Source: Streptomyces sp. CC0208
GTDB taxonomy: Bacteria; Actinomycetota; Actinomycetes; Streptomycetales; Streptomycetaceae
DNA length: 64,000 nt
Assembly: GCF_003443735.1 (NCBI RefSeq)
Contig: NZ_CP031969.1
Location: 3,906,001 to 3,970,000 of the forward strand
Direction: 5' to 3'
Position 1 is the stretch's first letter, and every line of letters begins with the position of its first letter. Positions 34,612 to 43,882 of the stretch are shown in pieces. The notes under the pieces were generated by a model that was given only the letters and a program-made list of their open reading frames with translations, did not search any database and was not told where the DNA came from. The translations under genes were made by a program, and so were the position numbers.

Positions 34612-36645
34612 TCAGCTCTCGGGTCGCTCCTCGGGAACGGCCTCCGTGGCCTGCTCCGACGCGGTGGCCTTGGCGGTGCTGATCGCCGGGGTCGCGCCGT
34701 TGGCGCCGTTCGTCAGTGCGAGCTCCTTGGGGGAGAGCACCGGCGGACGGGTGGAAGGAGTGCGCCGGGAGGAGCCGGTCCAGGCAGGGCGCGGGGGACG
34801 CTTGACGATGGGAGCGAAGATCTCGGCGATCTGCTCCTTGTTCAGCGTCTCCTTCTCCAGCAGCTGGAGCACCAGCTGGTCGAGGACGTCGCGGTTCTCG
34901 ACCAGGATCTCCCAGGCCTCGTTGTGCGCCGTCTCGATGAGCTTCTTGACCTCCTCGTCGACCAGCGCGGCCACCTCTTCCGAGTAGTCACGCGGGTGCG
35001 ACATCTCCCGGCCCAGGAACGGCTCGGTGTTGTCGCCGCCGAACTTGATGGCGCCGAGACGCTCGGTCATGCCGTACTGCGTGACCATCGCGCGGGCCGT
35101 TGCGGTGGCCTTCTCGATGTCGTTCGCAGCGCCGGTGGTCGGGTCGTGGAAGACCAGTTCCTCGGCAGCGCGGCCGCCCAGCATGTAGGCCAGCTGGTCC
35201 AGCATCTCGTTGCGCGTGGTCGAGTACTTGTCCTCGTCCGGCAGGACCATGGTGTAGCCCAGAGCACGGCCTCGCGAGAGGATCGTGATCTTGTGGACCG
35301 GGTCGGAGTTCGGGGAAGCCGCCGCGACCAGGGCGTGTCCGCCCTCGTGGTACGCGGTGATCTTCTTCTCCTTGTCCGACATGATCCGGGTCCGCTTCTG
35401 CGGGCCCGCCACCACGCGGTCGATCGCCTCGTCGAGCATGTGGTTGTCGATGAGCTTCTGGTTGCTGCGCGCCGTGAGGAGCGCCGCTTCGTTCAGCACG
35501 TTCGACAGGTCCGCGCCGGTGAAGCCCGGCGTGCGACGCGCGACGGCCGACAGGTCGACGTCGGGCGCGACCGGCTTGCCCTTCTGGTGGACCTTGAGGA
35601 TCTCCAGACGGCCCTGCATGTCCGGACGGTCGACCGCGATCTGGCGGTCGAAGCGGCCGGGGCGCAGAAGAGCCGGGTCGAGGATGTCGGGCCGGTTCGT
35701 CGCGGCGATGAGGATCACGCCGCCCTTGACGTCGAAACCGTCCATCTCGACGAGCAGCTGGTTCAGCGTCTGCTCGCGCTCGTCGTGACCACCGCCGAGG
35801 CCGGCGCCGCGATGGCGGCCGACCGCGTCGATCTCGTCGACGAAGACGATCGCCGGGGCGTTCGCCTTGGCCTGCTCGAACAGGTCACGCACTCGGGAGG
35901 CACCGACACCGACGAACATCTCGACGAAGTCGGAACCGGAGATCGAGTAGAAGGGGACACCGGCCTCGCCCGCGACAGCACGCGCGAGCAGGGTCTTGCC
36001 GGTGCCGGGAGGGCCGTACAGCAGTACGCCCTTGGGGATCTTGGCCCCGACTGCCTGGAACTTCGCCGGTTCCTGGAGGAACTCCTTGATCTCCTGGAGC
36101 TCCTCGACGGCCTCGTCCGAGCCTGCGACGTCCGAGAACGTCGTCTTCGGGGTGTCCTTGGTGATGAGCTTCGCCTTGGACTTCCCGAAGTTCATGACCC
36201 GGGAGCCGCCGCCCTGCATCTGATTCATCAGGAACAGGAAGACGACCACGATGAGGACGAAGGGGAGCAGGGAGAGCAGGATCCCGACGAAGGCGTTCTG
36301 CTTCGTCGGCGAGACGGTGTACCCGTCGGGGATCTGCTTGTCCTGGTACTTGGTCTGCAGCGTGTTGGCGATGGTCACGCCCTGGTCGCCGATGTAGCTC
36401 GCCTGGATCTTCGAGCTGCCCTCGACCTTTTCGCCGTCCTTGAGCTGGACCTTGATGGTCTGCTCGTCGCCGGTGGTCAGCTTGGCCTGTTCGACCTTGT
36501 TGTCATTGATCGCCTGGACGACCTGGCCGGTGTCCACCGTCTTGTAGCCGCCGGACGAGCCGACGACCTGCATCAACACGACCACGGCAAGGACGGCCAG
36601 CACGATCCACATGACCGGCCCACGGAAGTATCGCTTCACGTCCAT
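34612..36645 (-). CDS. ftsH: ATP-dependent zinc metalloprotease FtsH
   Basis: 677 aa from MDVKRYFRGPVMWIV; ATGs further upstream lie in the leader and lack ribosome sites. TM1 (about 11-30), a periplasmic-side domain, and TM2 (about 115-137, FVLIVVVFLFLMNQ) are followed by the AAA domain with GPPGTGKT, Walker B VFVDEIDAVG and the second-region-of-homology arginines. The protease has zinc motif HEGGH and a distal Glu. It degrades misfolded membrane proteins. The C-terminal 70 residues are Ser/Thr/Pro/Ala-rich. A sigma-R-like promoter lies about 130 bp upstream. Confidence 0.97.
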   Translation of the reverse strand: MDVKRYFRGPVMWIVLAVLAVVVLMQVVGSSGGYKTVDTGQVVQAINDNKVEQAKLTTGDEQTIKVQLKDGEKVEGSSKIQASYIGDQGVTIANTLQTKYQDKQIPDGYTVSPTKQNAFVGILLSLLPFVLIVVVFLFLMNQMQGGGSRVMNFGKSKAKLITKDTPKTTFSDVAGSDEAVEELQEIKEFLQEPAKFQAVGAKIPKGVLLYGPPGTGKTLLARAVAGEAGVPFYSISGSDFVEMFVGVGASRVRDLFEQAKANAPAIVFVDEIDAVGRHRGAGLGGGHDEREQTLNQLLVEMDGFDVKGGVILIAATNRPDILDPALLRPGRFDRQIAVDRPDMQGRLEILKVHQKGKPVAPDVDLSAVARRTPGFTGADLSNVLNEAALLTARSNQKLIDNHMLDEAIDRVVAGPQKRTRIMSDKEKKITAYHEGGHALVAAASPNSDPVHKITILSRGRALGYTMVLPDEDKYSTTRNEMLDQLAYMLGGRAAEELVFHDPTTGAANDIEKATATARAMVTQYGMTERLGAIKFGGDNTEPFLGREMSHPRDYSEEVAALVDEEVKKLIETAHNEAWEILVENRDVLDQLVLQLLEKETLNKEQIAEIFAPIVKRPPRPAWTGSSRRTPSTRPPVLSPKELALTNGANGATPAISTAKATASEQATEAVPEERPES

Positions 36646-36771
36646 CCATACGGAGCGGTGCCGCCCCGTCCCTCCTGCCATAGTGAGTTTGATAAGACAG
36701 TTCTTCTGACGGTACCCCAGCATTGTCGCCCGAAGCCGCACGGGACGGCTGGCAGACCCGTCTGCATGCTC

Positions 36772-36799
36772 CAACGGCGCGAAACCCGCCGGGGTTCCC
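36772..36799 (-). promoter_or_regulatory. Sigma-R-type promoter of ftsH
   Basis: On the minus strand GGGAAC (36794-36799), exactly 18 nt, then GTTG (36772-36775). The spacing and both boxes equal those at clpC in this window. Confidence 0.6.
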
Positions 36800-36851
36800 G
36801 ATCGTCCTACAAAGACGGCTCTCTTGGCTCAGCGGGCGCTGCAGCCACGTT

Positions 36852-37412
36852 TCAGCCGCCGTAGACGTGGGGCGCGAGCGTACCGACGAACGGGAGGTTG
36901 CGGTACTTCTCGGCGTAGTCGAGACCGTAACCCACGACGAACTCGTTGGGGATGTCGAAGCCCACCCACTCGACGTCGATGGCGACCTTGGCGGCGTCCG
37001 GCTTGCGCAGCAGGGTGCACACCTTGAGCGACTCCGGCTCGCGCGAACCCAGGTTCGACAGCAGCCAGGACAGCGTCAGGCCGGAGTCGATGATGTCCTC
37101 GACGATCAGGACGTGCCTGCCCTTGATGTCGGTGTCGAGGTCCTTGAGGATTCGCACCACGCCGGAGGACTGGGTGCCCGCGCCGTAGGACGACACGGCC
37201 ATCCAGTCCATGGTGACGGGGGTGGACAGCGCTCGGGCGAGGTCGGCCATGACCATCACCGCGCCCTTGAGGACGCCGACGATCAGCAGGTCCTTGCCCG
37301 CGTACTCCGCGTCGATCTTCGCGGCGAGCTCCACGAGCTTCGCGTCGATCTCTTCCTTGGTGATGAGTACCTCTTTGAGGTCGGCACCCATGTCTTTCGC
37401 GTCCACCCGCAT
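36852..37412 (-). CDS. hpt: Hypoxanthine phosphoribosyltransferase
   Basis: 186 aa from MRVDAKDMGADLKEV; a GTG one codon earlier and an ATG at 37391 are alternatives. It salvages hypoxanthine and guanine with PRPP. The PRPP loop is VLIVEDIIDSGLTLSWL (about 98-114), the pyrophosphate loop VLKGAVM, the purine pocket is around VEWVGFDIPNEFVVGYGLD. It lies between tilS and ftsH, the conserved bacterial tilS-hpt-ftsH order. Confidence 0.96.
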   Translation of the reverse strand: MRVDAKDMGADLKEVLITKEEIDAKLVELAAKIDAEYAGKDLLIVGVLKGAVMVMADLARALSTPVTMDWMAVSSYGAGTQSSGVVRILKDLDTDIKGRHVLIVEDIIDSGLTLSWLLSNLGSREPESLKVCTLLRKPDAAKVAIDVEWVGFDIPNEFVVGYGLDYAEKYRNLPFVGTLAPHVYGG

Positions 37413-37463
37413 CACTTTCGGTCGTCACACCAGCAGCCCACCGCCCCCGGAGGGGGCAGGGAT

Positions 37464-38516
37464 TCAGCCTTGCCGAATCACCAGTCTGCCACCCTGCCGC
37501 TGGGCCACGACCTTGCCCGGGAGATTGATGGCCCCCTGGCCGCGCCAGCCGGTGATCAGCCGGTCGACTTCCTCGATGTGGCGGGCGAACAGCGATCCGG
37601 CCGGGGCGCCGGCCTCGATGGCCGCCTGGCGCAGGATGCGGCGGCGCACGGCGGGCGGCAGCGCGTAGAGCTTGGCGCACTCCAGGAGCCCGGCCGCGTC
37701 GCGTACGGAGGCCTCCGCCTGGCGGGCCCAGGTGTCGAGCGCGTCGGCGTCGTCGCGGGAGAGCTGGGCCGTGCGCGCGAGGGCCTCGACGACTCCTTTG
37801 CCGAGGGCCTTCTCCAGAGCGGGCAGGCCTTCGTGGCGCAGCCGGGAGCGCGTGTAGGCGGGGTCGGTGTTGTGCGGGTCGTCCCACACGGGCAGGGACT
37901 GGACCATGCAGGCCTTGCGGGCGGTCTGCCGGTCGAGTCCCAGAAAGGGGCGGCGGTAACGGCGGGCGGCCCCCGGACCCCCCGAGACAGCGGCCATGCC
38001 GGACAGCGAGCGGATGCCGGAGCCGCGGGCGAGGCCGAGCAGCACGGTTTCGGCCTGGTCGTCGCGGGTGTGGCCGAGCAGGACGGCGATCGCGCCCTGG
38101 CGTTCGGCCGCCGCGTCGAGGGCGGCGTAGCGGGCGTCTCGCGCGGCGGCCTCGGGTCCGCCTTCGCGGCCGACGGTCACGGCGGTGGACTCGACGGGGT
38201 CCAGGCCGAGTTCGCGCAGCCTGAGGACGACTTCTTCGGCGCGCAGGTCGGAGCCGGGCTGGAGGCCGTGGTCGACGGTGACACCGCCGGCGCGGAGGCC
38301 GAGTTTGGGTGCCTCGAAGGCGAGGGCGGAGGCCAGGGCCATGGAGTCGGCGCCGCCGGAGCAGGCCACGAGGACGAGCGGCGACGGCGGGCGCTCGTGC
38401 GGGCCCTGCTCGGCAGAAGCATGTCGGCCGTCAGAGGCGTGCAGGTCGTTGAGGATGTCGTGGAGGACGCGGCGGACCGCCAGGCGTATCGCCGCGACCG
38501 CAGGATGGGGACCCAT
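37464..38516 (-). CDS. tilS: tRNA(Ile)-lysidine synthase
   Basis: 350 aa. The PP-loop ATP pyrophosphatase motif SGGADS is at 53-58, with AVLLGHTRDDQAETVLLGLARGSG split as the family GHtxdDqaET motif. The C-terminal domain is short, as in other actinobacterial TilS. It makes lysidine at position 34 of the AUA-reading tRNA-Ile. The first 45 residues form an extension before the first beta strand. It is 51 bp before hpt. Confidence 0.95.
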   Translation of the reverse strand: MGPHPAVAAIRLAVRRVLHDILNDLHASDGRHASAEQGPHERPPSPLVLVACSGGADSMALASALAFEAPKLGLRAGGVTVDHGLQPGSDLRAEEVVLRLRELGLDPVESTAVTVGREGGPEAAARDARYAALDAAAERQGAIAVLLGHTRDDQAETVLLGLARGSGIRSLSGMAAVSGGPGAARRYRRPFLGLDRQTARKACMVQSLPVWDDPHNTDPAYTRSRLRHEGLPALEKALGKGVVEALARTAQLSRDDADALDTWARQAEASVRDAAGLLECAKLYALPPAVRRRILRQAAIEAGAPAGSLFARHIEEVDRLITGWRGQGAINLPGKVVAQRQGGRLVIRQG

Positions 38517-38709
38517 GTCCGGTTCCCTTCATGAAGTTTTCGGGGGGTGAGCCCGAGATTCGGTCACGCAGAGTGTGTAGATGGTGACAGAACCGGGCCG
38601 TTCCCCGAGCATTGCACGCCTACCCATCGCTCACGGTCCCTCGGACGGGTGATTGAAGGGGCGTTCGCCTGCCGTCGGCCGAATTCCTCTCACGACGTCC
38701 GTACACGGT

Positions 38710-39837
38710 TCACGACTCGGCCTTGCGGTGCACCCGCGCGACCCAGTCCGCCGGTTTGGCGATCTCCGTCTTGGTCGGGAGGGTGTTGGGTGAGGTCCAT
38801 ACGCGGTTGAAGCCGTCCATGCCGACCTGGTCGACGACGGCCCGCACGAAGCGTTCGCCGTCGCGGTACTGCCGGAGTTTGGCGTCCAGGCCGAGCAGCT
38901 TGCGCAGGGCCATGTCCAGACGGGAGGCGCCCTTGGCCCGTCGCTGCTGGAACTTCTCCCGGATCTCGGCGACGCTCGGCACGACCGCCGGGCCCACTCC
39001 GTCCATGACGAAGTCGGCGTGACCCTCCAGGAGGGACATCACGGCGGTGAGGCGGCCGAGGATCTCCCGCTGGGCGGGCGTCTGCACGATCTCGACGAGG
39101 GAGCGCCCCCCGTCGTCGTCCACCTCGCCCTCCGGCCGGCCGCCGGCCAGCGACTGGGCGGCCTCCCTGATGCGCTCCAGGACGGTCATGGGATCGACCT
39201 CGGTCTCCCCCAGGAACGACTGGATTTCGCCCTCCAGGTGGTCGCGCAGCCAGGGCACGGCCGTGAACTGGGTGCGGTGCGTCTCCTCGTGCAGACACAC
39301 CCACAGGCGGAAGTCGTGGGGCTGGACGTCGAGTTCGCGCTCCACGTGCACGATGTTCGGGGCGACGAGGAGGAGTCGGCCGCCGCCGTTCTCGCCCGCC
39401 GGGAGTTCGCGGGTGGCCGGGGCGAAGGTCTCGTACTGGCCGAGGACACGGGACGACAGGAACGACAGCAGCATCCCGAGTTCGACGCCGGTCACCTTGC
39501 CGCCGACGGCTCCGAGGACCGCGCCGCCCGGGGTGTTGCCGCGCCGCTCCTGCATCTTCTCCAGGAGGGGCTTGAGGATCTCCCTGAACCCGGCGACGTT
39601 CGCCCGGACCCAGCCCGGACGGTCGACGACGAGGACGGGAGTGTCGTGGACGCCTTCCGTCCCCATCCGGGTGAAGCCCCGGACGTGTTCCTCCGAGGCC
39701 TTGGCGTGCCGGCGCAGTTCCGCGACGACGGCCCGGGCCTCGTCACGGCTCACGTCGGGTCCCGGCCGTACGAGCCGGGTCGCGGTCGCCACCGCGAGAT
39801 TCCAGTCGACCATCTCGGCACCACCGATGCTCGTCAT
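38710..39837 (-). CDS. Zinc-dependent metalloprotease-like protein (DUF2342)
   Basis: 375 aa. The actinobacterial DUF2342 family, sometimes called 'coenzyme F420 biosynthesis associated', has a gluzincin-like motif; here CLHEETHRTQF carries HExxH (about residue 205), and a later LLEGHADFVMDG may add the third ligand. No signal peptide is evident, so it is cytoplasmic. Substrate is unknown. It lies between tilS and dacB on the same strand with a 193-bp gap to tilS in which I see no gene. Confidence 0.8.
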   Translation of the reverse strand: MTSIGGAEMVDWNLAVATATRLVRPGPDVSRDEARAVVAELRRHAKASEEHVRGFTRMGTEGVHDTPVLVVDRPGWVRANVAGFREILKPLLEKMQERRGNTPGGAVLGAVGGKVTGVELGMLLSFLSSRVLGQYETFAPATRELPAGENGGGRLLLVAPNIVHVERELDVQPHDFRLWVCLHEETHRTQFTAVPWLRDHLEGEIQSFLGETEVDPMTVLERIREAAQSLAGGRPEGEVDDDGGRSLVEIVQTPAQREILGRLTAVMSLLEGHADFVMDGVGPAVVPSVAEIREKFQQRRAKGASRLDMALRKLLGLDAKLRQYRDGERFVRAVVDQVGMDGFNRVWTSPNTLPTKTEIAKPADWVARVHRKAES

Positions 39838-39903
39838 GCGTCAACCGTACGTGAGCGGTCCCGCTTGGGGCAGGCCGCGCGGGAGGGCAACGCGGACGCC
39901 GGG

Positions 39904-41529
39904 TCAGCCGCAGGCGGCCAGCGCCGAGGCCGTGCGGTCGAGCGCGCTCTGCGCCGCCCCCGGGTCCGTCGTGTCCGCGGCGAGGAAGGCGAAGGCCAGC
40001 AGTCGGCCTTCCTGGTCGACGACCGTCCCGGCCAGGGTGTTCACCCCGGTCAGGGTGCCCGTCTTGGCCCGTACGACGCCTGCCGCGCCGTCGGTGTAAC
40101 GGCTGGTCAGAGTGCCGGTGAAGCCCGCCACCGGGAGCCCGGTGAGGACGGGGCGCAGCTCCGGCCGGGCCGGGTCGCCCGCCTTCACCAGCAGCGCGGT
40201 CAGCAGGTTCGCCGTGAGCCGGTCGGCACGGTCGAGTCCGCTGCCGTCGTGGAACTCGGCGCCGGCGAGCGGGAGTCCGAGCTTTCTCAGCCGGTCGCGG
40301 ACGGCAGTGCCGCCGCCCTCGAAGTCGGCGCGCTGCCGGTCCGCCACGGCGGTCTGGCGGGCGAGGGCCTCGGCGATGTCGTTGTCGCTGTTCGTCAGCA
40401 TGCGTTCGACCAGGGCGGACAGAGGCGGTGAGGAGACCTCGGCGAGGTTCTCGGCGCGGCCGGTCGCCTTGGAGGGGCCGGGCGACGTCGTCTTGATGCC
40501 GTCGGCCGCGAGGAACCGCGCGAACCTGCGGGTCGCGTCCGCCGCCGGGTCGCTCACGCGCGCGACGGGACCGCTCGTGGAGTCGTCGGTACGGGCCTCG
40601 TCCGCCATCAGGGCGCTGACGGGGGCGAGGTTGTCGTTGACCCCGATCGGGTGGATCTCGGAACCCGCGTAGAGGGTCTTGTCGTAGGAGAGGGTGACCG
40701 TGGTGAGGTGCCGCTTCTTCAGGGCCGCGGCGGTGTCCTCGGCGAGGGCGCGCAGACTCGCCCAGCCGTCGGTGTCGGACCGGGCGGTGAGCGTGGGGTC
40801 GCCGCCGCCGACGAGGACGAGTTCCCTGGTGTCGGGTTCCAGGGCCGTGCGCGTGGTGAGGCGGTGGTCGGCGCCGAGGGCGGACAGGGCGGCGACGGCA
40901 GTGGCGATCTTCGTGGTGGAGGCGGGGATCAGCGCCGTACCGGCGCCCGCGCCGTAGAGCCGTCTGCCGCTGGCGACGTCCACGACGGCCGCCGTGTGGC
41001 GGGTGCCGAGCGCGGTGTTGCCGAGGAGCGGGCCGAGGACGTCGGCCAGGGCTTTTCCGGTGGGGGCGGACTTCACCGTGTTGGCTCCGCCGCCCAGTGC
41101 GACGAGCACGGACGCGGCGCTCGGGGCGGGGCGCGGCCCCGTGGCCGTCGTACCGGAATCGGCTGCGTGATCTGTGCCACCCGTCTGTTCGAGGGCGACC
41201 GCCCGGTCCCGCTCGGCCGTACGCTGACCCGAGGAGTCCCACGGACCGGCGGCGGTCACCACGGTGGCGGCCAGCGCCAGACCGGCGCCCGCGGCGCCCG
41301 CGGTGTACTGCCAGGTCTTGACGGTCTTCGGCCGGGTCATCCCGGTAAACCGAGTGACCTGCGGTTTCACGGCGGCGGCGGTCCGTGCGAGACACGGCCG
41401 TACGGTGTCCGTGGCCCGGGTCAGTCCTGGACGTACGGCGTCCGCGGCGCGTGCCAGACGCGGTCGTACGGCGTTCGCGATCCGCGTCACCCGCGGTCCC
41501 GCGGCCCGCCAAGGCCTCAGTTCAGGCAC
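39904..41529 (-). CDS. dacB: D-alanyl-D-alanine carboxypeptidase/endopeptidase (PBP4 type, S13)
   Basis: 541 aa from GTG (VPELRPWRAAG) with AAAGGGG 9 nt upstream. A cytoplasmic N-terminus of about 75 residues consists of 11-residue repeats (pattern AVRPxLxRxxD) before one membrane helix (about 75-92). The extracellular S13 domain has SxxK (ASTTKIA), SxN (NSDNDIAE) and KTG (RAKTGTLTG). It trims or cleaves peptidoglycan peptides. The repeat extension is unusual and encoded by 33-bp units near 41330-41500. Confidence 0.92.
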   Translation of the reverse strand: MPELRPWRAAGPRVTRIANAVRPRLARAADAVRPGLTRATDTVRPCLARTAAAVKPQVTRFTGMTRPKTVKTWQYTAGAAGAGLALAATVVTAAGPWDSSGQRTAERDRAVALEQTGGTDHAADSGTTATGPRPAPSAASVLVALGGGANTVKSAPTGKALADVLGPLLGNTALGTRHTAAVVDVASGRRLYGAGAGTALIPASTTKIATAVAALSALGADHRLTTRTALEPDTRELVLVGGGDPTLTARSDTDGWASLRALAEDTAAALKKRHLTTVTLSYDKTLYAGSEIHPIGVNDNLAPVSALMADEARTDDSTSGPVARVSDPAADATRRFARFLAADGIKTTSPGPSKATGRAENLAEVSSPPLSALVERMLTNSDNDIAEALARQTAVADRQRADFEGGGTAVRDRLRKLGLPLAGAEFHDGSGLDRADRLTANLLTALLVKAGDPARPELRPVLTGLPVAGFTGTLTSRYTDGAAGVVRAKTGTLTGVNTLAGTVVDQEGRLLAFAFLAADTTDPGAAQSALDRTASALAACG

Positions 41530-41614
41530 GACCAACAGCCCCTTTCGCGATCACACACCTGCGTGAGGGACACTTAACCACCAGAACTATGTGTTGATCA
41601 TGGAGGAGTCACCG

Positions 41615-42106
41615 GTGGAGTTCGACGTCACGATCGAGATCCCGAAGGGTTCGCGGAACAAGTACGAGGTGGACCACGAGACCGGTCGGATCCGCCTGGA
41701 CCGTCGACTCTTCACCTCGACCGCCTACCCGACCGACTACGGCTTCGTCGAGAACACCCTCGGCGAGGACGGCGACCCGCTGGACGCGCTGGTCATTCTT
41801 GACGAGCCGACGTTCCCGGGCTGCCTCATCAAGTGCCGTGCGATCGGCATGTTCCGCATGACGGACGAGGCCGGCGGCGACGACAAGCTGCTGTGCGTCC
41901 CGGCGACGGACCCGCGCGTGGAGCACCTGCGCGACATCCACCACGTCTCCGAGTTCGACCGCCTGGAGATCCAGCACTTCTTCGAGGTCTACAAGGACCT
42001 GGAGCCCGGCAAGTCCGTCGAGGGCGCCGACTGGGTCGGCCGTGTCGACGCCGAGGCCGAGATCGAGCGGTCCTACAAGCGCTTCAAGGACCAGGGCGGC
42101 CACTGA
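41615..42106 (+). CDS. ppa: Inorganic pyrophosphatase
   Basis: 163 aa from GTG (VEFDVTIEIPKGSRNKY) with GGAGGAG 6 nt upstream. The metal-binding signature EDGDPLDALV is at about 52-61, and the family KYEVDHETGRIRLDR and YPTDYGFVENTL motifs are intact. Length is that of class I bacterial enzymes. It hydrolyses pyrophosphate to pull biosynthetic reactions. It is divergent from dacB across 85 bp. Confidence 0.97.
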   Translation: MEFDVTIEIPKGSRNKYEVDHETGRIRLDRRLFTSTAYPTDYGFVENTLGEDGDPLDALVILDEPTFPGCLIKCRAIGMFRMTDEAGGDDKLLCVPATDPRVEHLRDIHHVSEFDRLEIQHFFEVYKDLEPGKSVEGADWVGRVDAEAEIERSYKRFKDQGGH

Positions 42107-42120
42107 GCCCTGTGCCCCGG

Positions 42121-42150
42121 ACGGGCCGCACGCGCACGCGTGCGGCCCGT
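42121..42150 (+). terminator. Terminator of ppa
   Basis: ACGGGCCGCACGCG (42121-42134) is followed after 2 nt by its exact complement (42137-42150), giving at least a 12-bp stem with a 6-nt loop, 14 bp past the ppa stop. Confidence 0.85.
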
Positions 42151-42207
42151 TCGTGTGCCCGCGCATACTGAGGCCTACGGAATGTGTCGTTCAGGGAGCG
42201 TTACGGA

Positions 42208-43875
42208 GTGACGGAGGCGGAGCACCGCAAGCCGCAGTCGGACGAGGCCAGGAGTTTCTACGACTCCGAGATCACGTCCGAGTTCGCCGTTCCCGACGGG
42301 CTCGCCGTGCCGAGAACCGTCGGCGGGGAGCCGGAGACCACGTCGGAGTTCGCGCTGCCGAAGGGGCTGGACGTTCCGCAGCCGTCGGCCGTGGAGCCGG
42401 AGAAGTCGGCGTTCAGTACGCCCCGCACCTACAGCGCGAAGGACGCGCCGCCGGCGTTCACCCCGCCTGCCGGCATACCAGTGGTCAGTCTCACCAAGGA
42501 CCTGCCCTGGCAGGACCGGATGCGCACGATGCTGCGGATGCCGGTGGCCGAGCGGCCCGCGCCGGAGACGGCGCAGAAGTCCGAGGACGACACCGGTCCG
42601 GCCGTCCCGCGCGTGCTCGACCTGACGCTGCGCATCGGCGAGTTGCTGCTGGCGGGGGGTGAGGGCGCGGAGGACGTGGAGGCGGCGATGTTCGCCGTCT
42701 GCCGGTCCTACGGCCTGGACCGCTGCGAGCCGAACGTCACCTTCACGCTGCTGTCGATCTCGTACCAGCCCTCACTCGTGGACGACCCCGTGACGGCCTC
42801 CAGGACGGTGCGGCGGCGCGGTACCGACTACACGCGCCTCGCGGCCGTGTTCCGGCTCGTGGACGACCTCAGCGACCCCGAGACGGCCATCTCCCTGGAG
42901 GACGCCTACCGGCGGCTCGCGGAGATCCGCCGCAACCGGCACCCGTATCCGACCTGGGTGCTCACCTCGGCGAGCGGGCTGCTCGCGGGCGCGGCCTCCG
43001 TGCTGGTCGGCGGTGACCTGCTCGTCTTCGTCGCGGCCATGCTGGGCGCGATGCTCGGCGACCGGCTGGCGTGGCTGTGCGCGGGGCGCGGGCTGCCGGA
43101 GTTCTACCAGTTCACGGTCGCCGCGATGCCGCCCGCCGCGATCGGGATCGCCCTGACGCTGGCCCATGTGGACGTGAAGGCGTCCGCGGTCATCACCGGT
43201 GGGCTGTTCGCGCTGCTGCCCGGGCGGGCGCTGGTGGCGGGCGTCCAGGACGGTCTGACCGGCTTCTACATCACCGCGTCGGCCCGGCTCCTGGAGGTCA
43301 TGTACTTCTTCGTGGGCATCGTGGTGGGCGTGCTGGTGATGCTCTACGTCGGGGTGCAGCTGGGGGCGCATCTCAACCCCGACGAGGCGCTGTCGACGCA
43401 TTCGCGGCCGCTGTGGCAGATCGGGGCGTCGATGCTGCTGTCACTGACGTTCGCGGTGCTGTTGCAGCAGGAACGATCCACCGTGCTGGCCGTCACCTTG
43501 AACGGCGGTGTCGCGTGGTGTGTGTACGGCGCGATGCGCTACACCGGCGAGTTCTCCCCGGTCGCCTCCACGGCGGTGGCGGCGGGGCTGGTCGGGTTGT
43601 TCGGGCAGTTGCTGTCCCGGTACCGGTTCGCCTCCGCGCTGCCGTACACGACCGCGGCGATCGGGCCCCTGCTGCCGGGTTCCGCCACGTACTTCGGGTT
43701 GTTGTCGATCGCCGGGAGCGAGGTCGACGAAGGGTTGGTGTCCCTCTCGAAGGCGGCGGCGCTCGCCATGGCCATCGCCATCGGGGTCAACCTGGGGTCG
43801 GAGATCTCCCGGCTGTTCCTGAGGGTCGGGTCCGCGGGCAAGCGGCGGGCCGCGAAGAGGACGCGGGGGTTCTGA
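42208..43875 (+). CDS. Threonine/serine exporter family protein (ThrE, DUF1212-DUF3815)
   Basis: 555 aa from GTG (VTEAEHRKPQ) with AGGGAG 9 nt upstream; a GTG at 42184 is an alternative. Residues 1-135 are polar, with two SEFA(V/L)P repeats. The DUF1212 cytosolic part (LDLTLRIGELLLAGGEGAEDVEAAM) has the conserved helix seen in Corynebacterium ThrE, and about ten membrane helices follow (DUF1212 then DUF3815), so both halves are fused in one chain. Export of threonine or serine is inferred from the family. Confidence 0.85.
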   Translation: MTEAEHRKPQSDEARSFYDSEITSEFAVPDGLAVPRTVGGEPETTSEFALPKGLDVPQPSAVEPEKSAFSTPRTYSAKDAPPAFTPPAGIPVVSLTKDLPWQDRMRTMLRMPVAERPAPETAQKSEDDTGPAVPRVLDLTLRIGELLLAGGEGAEDVEAAMFAVCRSYGLDRCEPNVTFTLLSISYQPSLVDDPVTASRTVRRRGTDYTRLAAVFRLVDDLSDPETAISLEDAYRRLAEIRRNRHPYPTWVLTSASGLLAGAASVLVGGDLLVFVAAMLGAMLGDRLAWLCAGRGLPEFYQFTVAAMPPAAIGIALTLAHVDVKASAVITGGLFALLPGRALVAGVQDGLTGFYITASARLLEVMYFFVGIVVGVLVMLYVGVQLGAHLNPDEALSTHSRPLWQIGASMLLSLTFAVLLQQERSTVLAVTLNGGVAWCVYGAMRYTGEFSPVASTAVAAGLVGLFGQLLSRYRFASALPYTTAAIGPLLPGSATYFGLLSIAGSEVDEGLVSLSKAAALAMAIAIGVNLGSEISRLFLRVGSAGKRRAAKRTRGF

Positions 43876-43882
43876 CCTTCGG

